DNA from: Mycobacterium sp. DL99 | GTDB lineage: Bacteria; Actinomycetota; Actinomycetes; Mycobacteriales; Mycobacteriaceae | Reading direction: 5' to 3' | NCBI RefSeq assembly: GCF_004762045.1 | Contig: NZ_SJOM01000007.1 | Coordinates: 4,811,307-4,875,306, forward strand | Length of the DNA: 64,000 nt | In this document: piece after piece, positions 16,277-24,945 of the stretch | Position numbering within the stretch: the first letter of the stretch is position 1 | How the letters are laid out: every line of letters begins with the position of its first letter | Made by a program: the position numbers and the translations under genes | Notes under the pieces: model-generated | What the model was told of the DNA's origin: nothing | The model's database searches: none | Seen by the model: the letters and a program-made list of their open reading frames with translations, nothing else

Positions 16277-17515
16277 ATGGCAGCGACTTTGTCTCACAGC
16301 TCCGCCCGGTTCGTACCCGCCGACGCCGACACCTGGCCCAACCCTTGGCCGATGTACGCCGCGCTGCGCGACCACGACCCGGTGCACCACGTGGTGCCCG
16401 ACGAGCATCCCGAGCAGGACTACTACGTGCTGTCCCGGCACGCCGACATCTGGGCCGCGGCCCGTGACCACGGGACCTTCTCCTCGGCACAGGGCCTGAC
16501 GGTCACCTACGGCGAACTGGAGATGATCGGCCTGGCCGACAATCCGCCGTTCGTCATGCAGGACCCGCCGGTACACACCGAGTTCCGCAAGCTGGTCTCC
16601 CGCGGGTTCACCCCGCGCCAGGTAGAAGCCGTCGAGCCGAAGGTTCGGGAGTTCGTCGTCGAGCGCCTCGAGGGGTTGCGCTCGAACGGCGGGGGCGACA
16701 TCGCCGCCGAGCTGTTCAAGCCGCTGCCCTCGATGGTCGTCGCGCACTATCTCGGGGTACCAGAGGAAGACCGAGACCAGTTCGACGCCTGGACCGATGC
16801 GATCGTCGCGGCCAACAGCTCGGCCGGCGGCATCACCGCGGCCATAGGCACCGCCGGCGCCGCCGTGGCCTCGATGATGGCCTACTTCTCCGAGCTCATC
16901 GAACGGCGCCGCAGCGAACCCGGCGACGACACGATCTCGCACCTGGTGGCCGCAGGCGTCGGCGCCGACGGCGACATCGCCGGCGTGCTATCGATCCTGG
17001 CCTTCACCTTCACCATGGTCACCGGCGGGAACGACACCACAACCGGAATGCTCGGCGGCGCAGTACAACTCCTGCAGCAGCGGCCCGATCAACGCCAACT
17101 CCTCATCGACGATCCCGAACTGATCCCGGAAGCGATCGACGAATTCCTGCGGCTGACCTCTCCGGTACAGGGACTGGCCCGCACCACCACCCGCGACGTC
17201 ACCATCGGTGACACCACGATCCCGGCCGGACGGAAGGCCCTGCTGCTGTACGGCTCGGGCAACCGCGACGAACGCGAATTCGGCGACAACGCAGCCGAAC
17301 TCGACGTGCGGCGGGCTCCGCGCAACATCCTGACCTTCAGCCACGGTGCGCATTTCTGCCTCGGCGCGGCGGCCGCGCGGATGCAGTCCCGGGTGGCGCT
17401 GACCGAATTGCTCTCGCGCTACCCGGATTTCGAGGTCGACCTGGACTCGGTGGCATGGGCAGGCGGCAGCTATGTGCGACGGCCGTTGTCGGTGCCGTTC
17501 CAGGCCGGGGCCTGA
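16277..17515 (+). CDS. cyp130: Cytochrome P450 CYP130
   Basis: 412-residue soluble P450, the Rv1256c (CYP130) counterpart by context and similarity. The I-helix is visible as VTGGNDTTTGML, the K-helix ExxR as EFLR, and the haem-binding loop as FSHGAHFCLG with Cys361 as the iron ligand. M. tuberculosis CYP130 binds azoles and has been reported to N-demethylate dextromethorphan; its natural substrate is not established. The TGA of cyp130 overlaps the ATG of the TetR gene by one base, so the two are translationally linked. Confidence 0.9.
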   Translation: MAATLSHSSARFVPADADTWPNPWPMYAALRDHDPVHHVVPDEHPEQDYYVLSRHADIWAAARDHGTFSSAQGLTVTYGELEMIGLADNPPFVMQDPPVHTEFRKLVSRGFTPRQVEAVEPKVREFVVERLEGLRSNGGGDIAAELFKPLPSMVVAHYLGVPEEDRDQFDAWTDAIVAANSSAGGITAAIGTAGAAVASMMAYFSELIERRRSEPGDDTISHLVAAGVGADGDIAGVLSILAFTFTMVTGGNDTTTGMLGGAVQLLQQRPDQRQLLIDDPELIPEAIDEFLRLTSPVQGLARTTTRDVTIGDTTIPAGRKALLLYGSGNRDEREFGDNAAELDVRRAPRNILTFSHGAHFCLGAAAARMQSRVALTELLSRYPDFEVDLDSVAWAGGSYVRRPLSVPFQAGA

Positions 17516-18105
17516 TGCCCCGCGACTGGTTGTCGGCACGGCGGTCCGAAGTGGCCGCCGACCACATCCTCGACGCCGCCGACGCCCTGTTCACCCGACA
17601 GGACGCGGCGACCGTCGGCATGCATGAGATCGCGGCGGCCGCAGGCTGTTCCCGTGCCACGCTGTACCGGTATTTCGAGAATCGGGACGCGCTCTATACC
17701 GCCTACGTGCACCGCGAGGCGCGCCGACTGTACGAAGAGGTCAGCGAGCAGGTGGCCGCGGTCACCGATCCGGCGCAACGGCTGATCGAAGGCGTGATCA
17801 CCGCGCTGAACGCAGTGCGCGACAGTCCGGCGCTGGCCTCGTGGTTCGCCACCGCACAGCGACCGATCGGCGGAGAGATGGCCGAACACTCCGAGGTGAT
17901 CCGGGCATTGGTCGAGGGCTTCGTCCGTTCGCTCGCCGGCGGAGCCGACGGCAGCGACGACGAGGTGGGCCGGCGGGCCCGGTGGCTGGTGCGGGTCATG
18001 GTGTCGCTGCTGGTCTTTCCCGGCTGCAACGAAGCCGACGAGCGCGCCATGCTGGCCGAGTTCGTCGCCCCGCTCGTCATACCGGGACAACTACCGGTCG
18101 AGTAG
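17515..18105 (+). CDS. TetR-family transcriptional regulator
   Basis: 196-residue repressor, the Rv1255c counterpart. The N-terminal helix-turn-helix is HILDAADALFTRQDAATVGMHEIAAAAGCSRATLYRYF. The C-terminal ligand domain is helical and varied, ending in RWLVRVMVSLLVFPG. It begins at ATG 17515, overlapping the cyp130 stop (TGATG); an open frame from 17455 is rejected because it lies within cyp130. It most likely regulates its own operon through the TCGTACGA sites upstream of cyp130. Confidence 0.87.
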   Translation: MPRDWLSARRSEVAADHILDAADALFTRQDAATVGMHEIAAAAGCSRATLYRYFENRDALYTAYVHREARRLYEEVSEQVAAVTDPAQRLIEGVITALNAVRDSPALASWFATAQRPIGGEMAEHSEVIRALVEGFVRSLAGGADGSDDEVGRRARWLVRVMVSLLVFPGCNEADERAMLAEFVAPLVIPGQLPVE

Positions 18106-18135
18106 CCGATTGCCGAGCGGGACAGGCTGACCTGG

Positions 18136-18155
18136 CCCATACTCTCGAGTATGGG
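18136..18155 (+). promoter_or_regulatory. 20-base inverted repeat covering the DUF5995 start codon
   Basis: CCCATACT-CTCG-AGTATGGG has perfect 8-base arms and a 4-base loop. The right arm contains the ATG (18151) of the DUF5995 gene, and no Shine-Dalgarno precedes it. In RNA this would be a hairpin hiding the start; in DNA it could be an operator. It could also end the TetR transcript 30 bases after its stop. Confidence 0.5.
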
Positions 18156-18987
18156 CAGCCTTCCGACGCCACTGCCACCGCTACCGGTGGTCACCAGCAT
18201 CGCCGAAGTTGTCTCGGCGATCGACACGATTACCGACTGGGCCGTGGAAACCTCAAGTCGGCTGGGCTATTTCGCAGCCCTGTACAAGCGGATCACCATC
18301 GCAGTCGGCACCGCGGTCGAGGACGGGGCATTCGAGGACGGTCCGCGGATGGACCGGCTCGACGCGGCGTTCGCGTCCCGGTACTTCGATGCGCTCAACG
18401 GGTACTTCCACCCCGACCGCTACCCGAAACCCACCCGGTCGTGGCGGGCCACCTTCGAGTGGGCCGACAAGCCCGAGCCGATCCTGGTGCAGCACATGCT
18501 CGCCGGGGTCACCGCCCACATCGTCCTGGATCTCGGCATTGCGGTCCAGGGTCTCGTCGGCGCGGGCCGACTACCCTCGCTGCACAAGGATTTCGACACC
18601 ATCAACGCGGTGCTGGCAAGCCAGATCGGCGGGGTGGTCAACGACATCAACGAACTATCCCCGGCATTGGCGGACATCTATGCCGTACTCCAACAGCATC
18701 AGATCTTCGTCCTCAACGAGGCGATCCGCTCCCTGCGCGACAGCGCCTGGCGGTTCGCCACGGTACTGGCCCTTGAACCCGGATTCGCCCGGCCCGCGAC
18801 GATCTGGGCGCGAGACCTACAGGTGAGCCAACAGGCGCAGGCAGTGTTCGACCCGCCCAGCCTGGTCGGCGCATTCGATCTGGCGATCAAAGAGATCGCC
18901 GCGCGCGAGAGCCGCGACGTGGCCCACAACGTCCAGGTGCTCGACGAGATCGCGGCGACGCCCGCCCCGATCCAAACCGCGCTGTGA
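18151..18987 (+). CDS. DUF5995 family protein
   Basis: 278-residue protein of the DUF5995 family, found mainly in actinobacteria, without known function. Characteristic segments are DAAFASRYFDALNGYFHPDR, HMLAGVTAHIVLDLGIA and DFDTINAVLASQIGGVVNDIN. The conserved His residues in the second segment could bind metal. It is predicted soluble and largely helical with no signal peptide. The start codon lies within an inverted repeat, so its translation or transcription may be controlled locally. It is convergent with the siderophore-interacting reductase. Confidence 0.8.
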   Translation: MGSLPTPLPPLPVVTSIAEVVSAIDTITDWAVETSSRLGYFAALYKRITIAVGTAVEDGAFEDGPRMDRLDAAFASRYFDALNGYFHPDRYPKPTRSWRATFEWADKPEPILVQHMLAGVTAHIVLDLGIAVQGLVGAGRLPSLHKDFDTINAVLASQIGGVVNDINELSPALADIYAVLQQHQIFVLNEAIRSLRDSAWRFATVLALEPGFARPATIWARDLQVSQQAQAVFDPPSLVGAFDLAIKEIAARESRDVAHNVQVLDEIAATPAPIQTAL

Positions 18988-18997
18988 TCCGGGTGGC

Positions 18998-19708
18998 TCA
19001 GGCCACCCAGTACGCCTGCGCCTTGATGGATCTGCGCGGGATCCCGTACTCCTCGCGGAAGACCCGCGCCACGGCCCGGGTGGTGCGGTTGTTGCAGGCG
19101 ACCCAACCGAAGTGGTCGGAGGCGTCGAAAGCCGACGCGCTGAGGGTCTCCAGCAGATCCTCGTCGAATCGGTCCACCCAGATGATCTCCGCGCCCCCGG
19201 TGACCGGGAGCTCACGGTCGTCGTCGTGACCCGCCTCCAGGAAGACCCACGCGGGGGCATCCCCGATCGCGTCCAGCAGCGAGTTGATGGCCGGAAGCGA
19301 GGCGGTGTCGCCGACGATCAGGTAGCCGGCCGGTGCCGGTTCGGGCAGCGTGAAGTTGCTGCCGAGGACCGTCACGTCCAGAACGTCGCCGGGCTGGGCC
19401 TCGCGTGCCCAGCGGGTGGCGATGCCGTCGTGCATGGCGAAATCGATGTCCACCGTTCCGGCCTCAGGATCAGCGTTGACCAGCGTGTAGCCGCGTTGAT
19501 GGGCCTTGCCCTCGTCAGGGAACCAGCCCCGCACCCACATCGTCGGGTGCACCCGGTGTTCGGCGAGCAACCGCTCGGCACTGAAATGCAGCCTGAGGTA
19601 ATTCGGCGTGAGCTCGGTACGGCCCGACACCGTCAGCTCGTAGTCACCGCCCCGCCAGAGCTTGACCAGGGCTCCTTCGAGCCCGCGCGACGCCTTCTGC
19701 TCGCCCAT
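18998..19708 (-). CDS. Siderophore-interacting FAD reductase (SIP family)
   Basis: 236-residue flavin reductase that releases iron from imported ferric siderophores. The FAD-binding 9 half carries RTELTPNYLRLHFSAERLL and HQRGYTLVNADP. The SIP C-terminal half carries YLIVGDTASLPAINSLLDAI, PAWVFLEAGHDDDRELPV and the closing FREEYGIPRRSIKAQAYW. ATG 19708 (MGEQKASRG) is preferred over 19726 because a GGGAGG ribosome-binding site ends 4 bases before it. A near-consensus IdeR box begins 24 bases upstream, so iron repression is expected. Confidence 0.9.
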   Translation of the reverse strand: MGEQKASRGLEGALVKLWRGGDYELTVSGRTELTPNYLRLHFSAERLLAEHRVHPTMWVRGWFPDEGKAHQRGYTLVNADPEAGTVDIDFAMHDGIATRWAREAQPGDVLDVTVLGSNFTLPEPAPAGYLIVGDTASLPAINSLLDAIGDAPAWVFLEAGHDDDRELPVTGGAEIIWVDRFDEDLLETLSASAFDASDHFGWVACNNRTTRAVARVFREEYGIPRRSIKAQAYWVA

Positions 19709-19731
19709 GCCACCTCCCGTGAACATCTTCG

Positions 19732-19750
19732 TTAGGTAAGCATATCCTAA
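19732..19750 (-). promoter_or_regulatory. IdeR/DtxR-type iron box
   Basis: TTAGGTAAGCATATCCTAA is a 19-bp dyad matching the IdeR consensus TTAGGTTAGGCTAACCTAA at 15 of 19 positions, including both outer half-sites. It lies just upstream of the siderophore-interacting reductase and 8 bases after the acyltransferase stop. IdeR with Fe(II) would repress the reductase. Confidence 0.82.
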
Positions 19751-19758
19751 CTAAATAT

Positions 19759-20919
19759 TCAGGAGCGGACGCGCGTGAACCGGTGCAGCAGCCAGGCCGC
19801 CGGAATGGTGAAGACCATCGTGAGCACGAACAGGTTGAACATCGACCCCGTGTAGACCGGATCGCGCATCACCTCGACCATCACCAGTTCCATGATCATC
19901 AGGTGGATCAGGAAGATCTCGTAGGAGATCTCACCGAGGAAGACCATCGGGCGGGAAGCCAGAAACCGGTTGTACCAACCATGGTCGCCGAGTGCGGGCG
20001 GTGCCACCAGCAATGCCGCGATGAACGCGTAGAAGAACGTCTTGACCAGCGCCTCGCTCAACTTGGCGGGCGACGTGGTGGGCTCCCCCGCGATCGGCGT
20101 CGACGCGATGAAGTAACTCACCAGGGCCAACGGCACACACACCATCCCGTAGCCGCGCACCTTGAGCTGCCCCAGCACCGTCAGCGCCATGCCCGCCACG
20201 AACCAGGCCATGTAGGTGGGCAGCCAAAGCCGGGCCCCGTCAGGGAGATTCGTGGAATCGTGCACGATCCACAGCCACACCGGCGACACCGCGGCCAGCA
20301 GCGCCAGGCCGAAGAACAACAACCCCGGCCGCCAGCGCCGCCGGCACAGCACCACCAGTAGCAGATAGGCCATCAGCGGCAGCGCCACGTAGAACGCCGC
20401 CTCGACCGCCAGGCTCCACATCTGGGTCAACCCCTGATGCAGATAGGCGAACAGGTAGTTGTCGGTGTAGATCTGCGACAGCGTCAGATTGCGAAACAGC
20501 CCCATCCAGGTGTGACCAGGATTCGGGCCCGCCGTGCGAAAGTGGTAGAGCAGGTAGGCGATCAGAACCGTCACGACATAGGCCGGCATGATCCGTCGCA
20601 CCCGGTGCCAGGCATAGCGGCGCACCGACGGTGCCTCGCCATTCGTGGCCGCGGCCTTCACCCAGGGCCGGAACAACAGGAAACCACTGAGCACAAAGAA
20701 GATCGGCACACCGATCTCGGCGCGCGAATACACCAGCCCGAGATAGCCCTGCCCGTATTTTCCGGTGGTGTAGGCCGCATGCGTCAGCACCACCAGGATG
20801 GCGGCCACGGCACGGATCCCCGTCAGAGCGGCGACACGCGTCGAGGCAGAAGCCACGGCGTCTATCGACTCAAGGCCACCTTGATCCGACGGCCCCGTCA
20901 CGCTCCTGGAGACCGTCAC
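19759..20919 (-). CDS. Acyltransferase 3 family membrane protein
   Basis: 386-residue integral membrane O-acyltransferase, the Rv1254 counterpart. About ten membrane helices are visible. The signature is at the start: ALTGIRAVAAILVVLTHAAY, with the conserved Arg and catalytic His, then GVPIFFVLSGFLLFRPW. Such enzymes add acetyl or other acyl groups to sugars or lipids of the envelope; the acceptor here is unknown. GTG 20919 overlaps the deaD stop by 4 bases (GTGA), so translation is coupled to the helicase gene. Confidence 0.87.
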   Translation of the reverse strand: MTVSRSVTGPSDQGGLESIDAVASASTRVAALTGIRAVAAILVVLTHAAYTTGKYGQGYLGLVYSRAEIGVPIFFVLSGFLLFRPWVKAAATNGEAPSVRRYAWHRVRRIMPAYVVTVLIAYLLYHFRTAGPNPGHTWMGLFRNLTLSQIYTDNYLFAYLHQGLTQMWSLAVEAAFYVALPLMAYLLLVVLCRRRWRPGLLFFGLALLAAVSPVWLWIVHDSTNLPDGARLWLPTYMAWFVAGMALTVLGQLKVRGYGMVCVPLALVSYFIASTPIAGEPTTSPAKLSEALVKTFFYAFIAALLVAPPALGDHGWYNRFLASRPMVFLGEISYEIFLIHLMIMELVMVEVMRDPVYTGSMFNLFVLTMVFTIPAAWLLHRFTRVRS

Positions 20920-22703
20920 TTGGTCTTCCGGTGCGGCTTCCCCGAGCGATCGCGGTAATCCGAACGGTCTTTGTTGTCGGATCGGCCCTTGTACTCGGAA
21001 CGGCCCTTGTATTCGCGGCGCGGCCCACGATCGCCGCGGTCTGCGCGCTCAACATGCTCCCGCTCCAGATTGATGAGCATCCCCGAGATACGGGTGTTCT
21101 CCAGGGCTTTGAGTGTCTTGCTGGGCAGCTTCTCCGGCAGCTCCACCAGCGAGTAGTCGCCGCGAATGGTGATGTGGCCGAATTCGTTGCGGTGCAGGCC
21201 ACCCTCATTGGCAATGGCGCCGACGATGTGGCCGGGCCCGACCTTGTGCCGCTTGCCCACCGAGATCCGGTAGGTCGCCAGCCCTTCGCGCGGCGGGCGC
21301 TCCTTGCGCGCGGGCCGCTCGCCCCGATCGTCACGGTCGCGCTCGCGGCGCTTCTCCGGCGGCGGCTCGGTCATCAGGAACTCTTCGCCGTTGCGCGACT
21401 GCAACGCCAACGCCGCGGCGATATCGACCATCGGCACGTCGTTCTCGCGCTCGTAGTCCTCGATGATCCGACGGAACAACTCCAGGCCCGGACCATTGAT
21501 CGAGTCGGTGATGGAGTCACGGAACTTGGACACGCGCTGCGCGTTGACATCGTCGACGCTGGGCAGCTCGGCCTCGATAACCTTCGACCGGGTGTGCTTC
21601 TCGATCGACTTGAGCAGGTGGCGTTCGCGCGGGGTGACGAACAGCAGCGCATGTCCGGACCGGCCGGCCCGGCCGGTCCGGCCGATGCGGTGCACGTACG
21701 ACTCGGTGTCGTGCGGGATGTCGTAGTTGACGACATGCGAGATGCGTTCGACGTCCAGACCGCGCGCGGCGACGTCGGTGGCGATCAGGATGTCGATCGT
21801 GCCGTCCTTCAGCGCGCTGATCGTGCGCTCACGCTGAGCCTGGTTGATGTCACCGTTGATGGCTGCAGCCGCGAAACCGCGGGCCTTGAGCCGCTCGGCG
21901 ACCTCCTCGGTGGCCTGCTTGGTGCGGACAAACACGATCATCGCGTCGCCCTCTTCGACCTCGAGCACCCGCGTCAGCGCGTCCAGCTTGCGCGCGCCGG
22001 CCACCTGGATGAACCGCTGCGTGATGTTCTCGGCGGTGGCGGTCTTGGCCTTGACCGTGACCTCGACCGGATCGTGCAGGTACTTGGTGGTGATCTTGCG
22101 GATGGCCGGCGGCATGGTGGCCGAGAACAGCGCCACCTGCTTGTACTCCGGGGTGTCGGCGAGGATCCGCTCGACCTCTTCGGCGAAGCCCATGGTGAGC
22201 ATCTCGTCGGCCTCGTCGAGCACCAGGTAGTCCAGGTTCGACAGATCCAGCGTGCCGCGCTCTAGGTGATCGATCACCCGGCCCGGGGTGCCCACCACCA
22301 CCTGCGCTCCGCGCCTCAGCCCGGACAGCTGAACGGTGTAGGACGCCCCGCCGTAGATGGGCAGCACGTTGATCGCGGGCAGATGCGAGCCGTACCGGCC
22401 GAATGCCTCGGCGACCTGCAATGCCAGCTCACGAGTCGGTGCCAGCACCAGCGCCTGGGTGTTGCGGCTGGTGGTGTCGATCTTGGACAGGATCGGGATT
22501 GCGAAGGCCGCGGTCTTGCCGGTACCGGTCTGGGCCAGCCCGACCACGTCGGAGCCGGCGAGCATGGCCGGAATGGTCGCGGCTTGGATCGCCGACGGCG
22601 ATTCATAGCCGACTTCAGTGACTGCCTTCAACACCGCAGGGTGGATCTGCAGGTCGGCAAACGTTGGGGCGGTATCCCCCGAATCCGGGTCTGGCGAGGT
22701 CAT
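20916..22703 (-). CDS. deaD: DEAD-box RNA helicase
   Basis: 595-residue ATP-dependent RNA helicase of the DeaD/CsdA group (Rv1253 counterpart), acting in ribosome assembly and RNA decay. All motifs are present: AQTGTGKT (I), PTRELALQ (Ia), TPGRVIDH (Ib), DEADEML (II), SATMP (III) and HRIGRTGRAGR (VI). A DbpA-like RNA-binding domain follows (TYRISVGKRHKVGPGHIVGAIANEGG). The tail repeats basic SEYKGRS/DYRDRS units that should add nonspecific RNA binding. It is divergent from lprE with an 87-base gap. Confidence 0.93.
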   Translation of the reverse strand: MTSPDPDSGDTAPTFADLQIHPAVLKAVTEVGYESPSAIQAATIPAMLAGSDVVGLAQTGTGKTAAFAIPILSKIDTTSRNTQALVLAPTRELALQVAEAFGRYGSHLPAINVLPIYGGASYTVQLSGLRRGAQVVVGTPGRVIDHLERGTLDLSNLDYLVLDEADEMLTMGFAEEVERILADTPEYKQVALFSATMPPAIRKITTKYLHDPVEVTVKAKTATAENITQRFIQVAGARKLDALTRVLEVEEGDAMIVFVRTKQATEEVAERLKARGFAAAAINGDINQAQRERTISALKDGTIDILIATDVAARGLDVERISHVVNYDIPHDTESYVHRIGRTGRAGRSGHALLFVTPRERHLLKSIEKHTRSKVIEAELPSVDDVNAQRVSKFRDSITDSINGPGLELFRRIIEDYERENDVPMVDIAAALALQSRNGEEFLMTEPPPEKRRERDRDDRGERPARKERPPREGLATYRISVGKRHKVGPGHIVGAIANEGGLHRNEFGHITIRGDYSLVELPEKLPSKTLKALENTRISGMLINLEREHVERADRGDRGPRREYKGRSEYKGRSDNKDRSDYRDRSGKPHRKTK

Positions 22704-22790
22704 CGGTTCAGAAGTCTAGTGCCAATCGACGGGAATCCTGGCCGCGCGCCTGCACAAACCCGCCACAGGAGCGCGGTAGGTTGCCCAACT

Positions 22791-23354
22791 GTGAAACGGG
22801 TCGCAATGTTCACCATGGCCCCCGGCGCCATTTTGGCGGCTGTGCTCACTCTCGCGGGGTGCGGATCGGGCGATTCCACCGTCTCCAAAACCCCCGATGC
22901 GGGACCCGGCCCGGCCCCGACCTCGGTGTCCGCACCTGCCCCGAAGGCCGCTCCGACGTCAGCACCACCACAGGCCGACCCCTGTGCGGTGAACCTGGCC
23001 GCCCCGGAGATCGCCAAGGCCGTCTCCGAGCTGCCCCGCGATCCGCGCAGCAATCAGGCCTGGAGCCCCGAGCCGGTGGCGGGCAACTTCAACGAGTGCG
23101 CACAGCTGTCGGCGGTGATCGTGCGGGCCAACACCAACACCGAGCACCCCAACACCCGGGCGGTGCTGTTCCACCTCGGCAAGTTCATCCCGACCGGCGT
23201 GCCCGACACCTACGGCTTCAACGGCATCGACAAATCGGTCAGCACCGGTGACACCGTGGCGCTGCAGTACTCCGGCGGATTCCACGGGCTGGCCAGCACC
23301 GTGAAGTTCCGCTGGAACGGCAGCGGTGTGGAGTTGACGGGCAACGTCGGCTGA
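22791..23354 (+). CDS. lprE: Lipoprotein LprE
   Basis: 187-residue exported lipoprotein, the Rv1252c (LprE) counterpart. The signal peptide ends in the lipobox LTLAGC-GSGDSTV with the lipidated Cys near residue 22. A Pro/Ala/Ser-rich linker follows, then a conserved domain with ELPRDPRSNQAWSPEPVAGNFNEC and GVPDTYGFNGID. LprE has been linked to host interaction in M. tuberculosis; biochemical function is not known. GTG 22791 is chosen as it places a normal signal peptide at the N-terminus; the frame is open far upstream opposite deaD. Confidence 0.87.
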   Translation: MKRVAMFTMAPGAILAAVLTLAGCGSGDSTVSKTPDAGPGPAPTSVSAPAPKAAPTSAPPQADPCAVNLAAPEIAKAVSELPRDPRSNQAWSPEPVAGNFNECAQLSAVIVRANTNTEHPNTRAVLFHLGKFIPTGVPDTYGFNGIDKSVSTGDTVALQYSGGFHGLASTVKFRWNGSGVELTGNVG

Positions 23355-23356
23355 GT

Positions 23357-24094
23357 TCACAGATCGGAAGCGCCGCCGTCGACGAGTAGTTCGGTGCCGG
23401 TGGTGTAGGTGGCGTCGAACCCGAGAAAGATGATCGCCTTCGCCGCTTCCTCGGGGTTACCGAATCGCCGCATCGGGTTGGTGGCCTTGATCTGATCGAG
23501 GAACTCCCGGGCCGTTTCGGCGGACATGGTGCGTTCGAGAATGCCGGTGTCGATCGGCCCCGGGGAGACCGCGTTGACCCGGATTCCCCGATCGATCAGT
23601 TCCCGGGCGAACGTCCGTGTCATGGACCGCAGTGCCGCCTTCGTCGCCGAGTAGACACCCGTCGTCGCGATGCCCTTGGTGTTGCTGACCGAAGTGGTGA
23701 GCACCACGGCGCTGCCGGTGGGCAGTAGCGGCAGGAACTTCTGCAACGTGAAGAACGGTGCTTTGGCGTTGAGCGCAAAGAGCGTGTCGTACATGGCCTC
23801 AGTGGTGTCCTCGATCGTCGCGGTCGCGGTCCCACCGGCATTGAGCACCAGCAGGTCGACGCCGCCGAACTCGGCGGCCACCCGGGTGACGAGCGTGTCG
23901 ATGTCGGTGACGGCGTCGCTGTGTTCCACGATCGCGCCCGGACCCAGTGTGGCCCTTGCACTTTCCAGCGATGCCGGGGTCCGCCCGGTGACCAGGACGC
24001 GGGCATCACCGCCGAGCAGCACCTTGGCGGTGGCCAGCCCGATACCGCTCGTCCCGCCGGTGATGACCACTCGTTTTCCTTGGTATGCCGTCAC
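23357..24094 (-). CDS. Short-chain dehydrogenase/reductase (SDR), first of a tandem pair
   Basis: 245-residue classical SDR. The NAD(P) turn is TGGTSGIG, the NAG motif appears as NAGG, and the active site is Ser (VVLTTSVSN) with Tyr-x3-Lys in VYSATKAA. GTG 24094 (VTAYQGKRVVITGG) is chosen by alignment with its paralogue next door. The two SDRs share layout and many blocks (MYDTLFALNAKAPFFTLQ versus TFDKVFAINVKGPFFTAQ), indicating a local duplication. It is the second gene of the unit, 13 bases after its paralogue. Confidence 0.86.
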   Translation of the reverse strand: MTAYQGKRVVITGGTSGIGLATAKVLLGGDARVLVTGRTPASLESARATLGPGAIVEHSDAVTDIDTLVTRVAAEFGGVDLLVLNAGGTATATIEDTTEAMYDTLFALNAKAPFFTLQKFLPLLPTGSAVVLTTSVSNTKGIATTGVYSATKAALRSMTRTFARELIDRGIRVNAVSPGPIDTGILERTMSAETAREFLDQIKATNPMRRFGNPEEAAKAIIFLGFDATYTTGTELLVDGGASDL

Positions 24095-24107
24095 TTTCAG
24101 ATCCCTC

Positions 24108-24848
24108 TCACAGCTGCGATTCGCCGCCGTCGACCACCAGCTCGATCCCGGCGACATATGTCGCGTCGAACGCCAGAAACGCCACCGCAGGCGCGAACTC
24201 TTGTGCGCGGCCCCATCGCTTCATCGGACTGCTCGCGGTGAACTCGGCCTTGAGTTGGGCGGCCTTCTCCGGCACTTCCTTCTCCAACTTGCCGGTGTCG
24301 ATCGAGCCGGGGCTGATCGCGTTGACCCGTATTCCCCTGGGCAACAACTCCCGGCTGAGAGTGCGAGCCATCGATCGCAGCGCCGCCTTGCTGGCCGAGT
24401 ACACGCTGAGTGCATCCCACCCGGTCTGGTTGGCGATCGACGTCGTCAGCACCACGCCACTGCCCTCGGACAGCAGCGGCGCCAGTCGCTGGGCGGTGAA
24501 GAACGGACCCTTCACGTTGATCGCGAAGACCTTGTCGAAGGTCTGCTCGGTCACCGCGTCGAAGGGGTCGAAGCTGCCGATGCCGGCGTTCAGTACCAGC
24601 GCGTCGATCGTGCCGAATTCGCCCCTGGCACGGTCGGCCAGGGCGTCGATATCCGCCAGCGAGCTCGCATCGCTGCGGACCGTGATTCCGTTGTCGCCGA
24701 GGCGGCGGCCCGCATCGTCGAGGGTGTCCTGTCCTCGGCCGGTCACCATGACCCGAGCGCCGTTGTCCACCAGGAACTGTGCGGCCGCCAACCCCAGACC
24801 ACTGCTGCCCCCGGTGATCACCACATTCTTGCCGTCGTATCTGCCCAT
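24108..24848 (-). CDS. Short-chain dehydrogenase/reductase (SDR), second of a tandem pair
   Basis: 246-residue classical SDR and first gene of a two-gene unit on the minus strand. It has TGGSSGLG for cofactor binding, NAGIGS, VVLTTSIANQ with the catalytic Ser, and VYSASKAA for Tyr/Lys. ATG 24848 (MGRYDGKNVVITGG) places the Rossmann start at the usual distance; an upstream GTG at 24899 would cover the LysR site. It is divergent from a LysR regulator that probably controls the pair. Substrate unknown; redox or xenobiotic carbonyl chemistry is typical for such LysR/SDR pairs. Confidence 0.87.
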   Translation of the reverse strand: MGRYDGKNVVITGGSSGLGLAAAQFLVDNGARVMVTGRGQDTLDDAGRRLGDNGITVRSDASSLADIDALADRARGEFGTIDALVLNAGIGSFDPFDAVTEQTFDKVFAINVKGPFFTAQRLAPLLSEGSGVVLTTSIANQTGWDALSVYSASKAALRSMARTLSRELLPRGIRVNAISPGSIDTGKLEKEVPEKAAQLKAEFTASSPMKRWGRAQEFAPAVAFLAFDATYVAGIELVVDGGESQL

Positions 24849-24905
24849 GCGTTCGAGTCTTCGGCAGCCGCCGACGGGCGTCCAAGACCTGTTCGGCACC
24901 CGGGC

Positions 24906-24920
24906 ATACCGAAACGGAAT
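24906..24920. promoter_or_regulatory. LysR-type T-N11-A box between SDR and lysR genes
   Basis: ATACCG-AAA-CGGAAT is an imperfect dyad (one mismatch) containing the T-N11-A pattern (T24907, A24919). It lies in the 97-base divergent gap, 26 bases before the LysR start, where such regulators usually bind. Confidence 0.5.
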
Positions 24921-24945
24921 ACCCCTGGGTCACGCCGGGGTTGAG

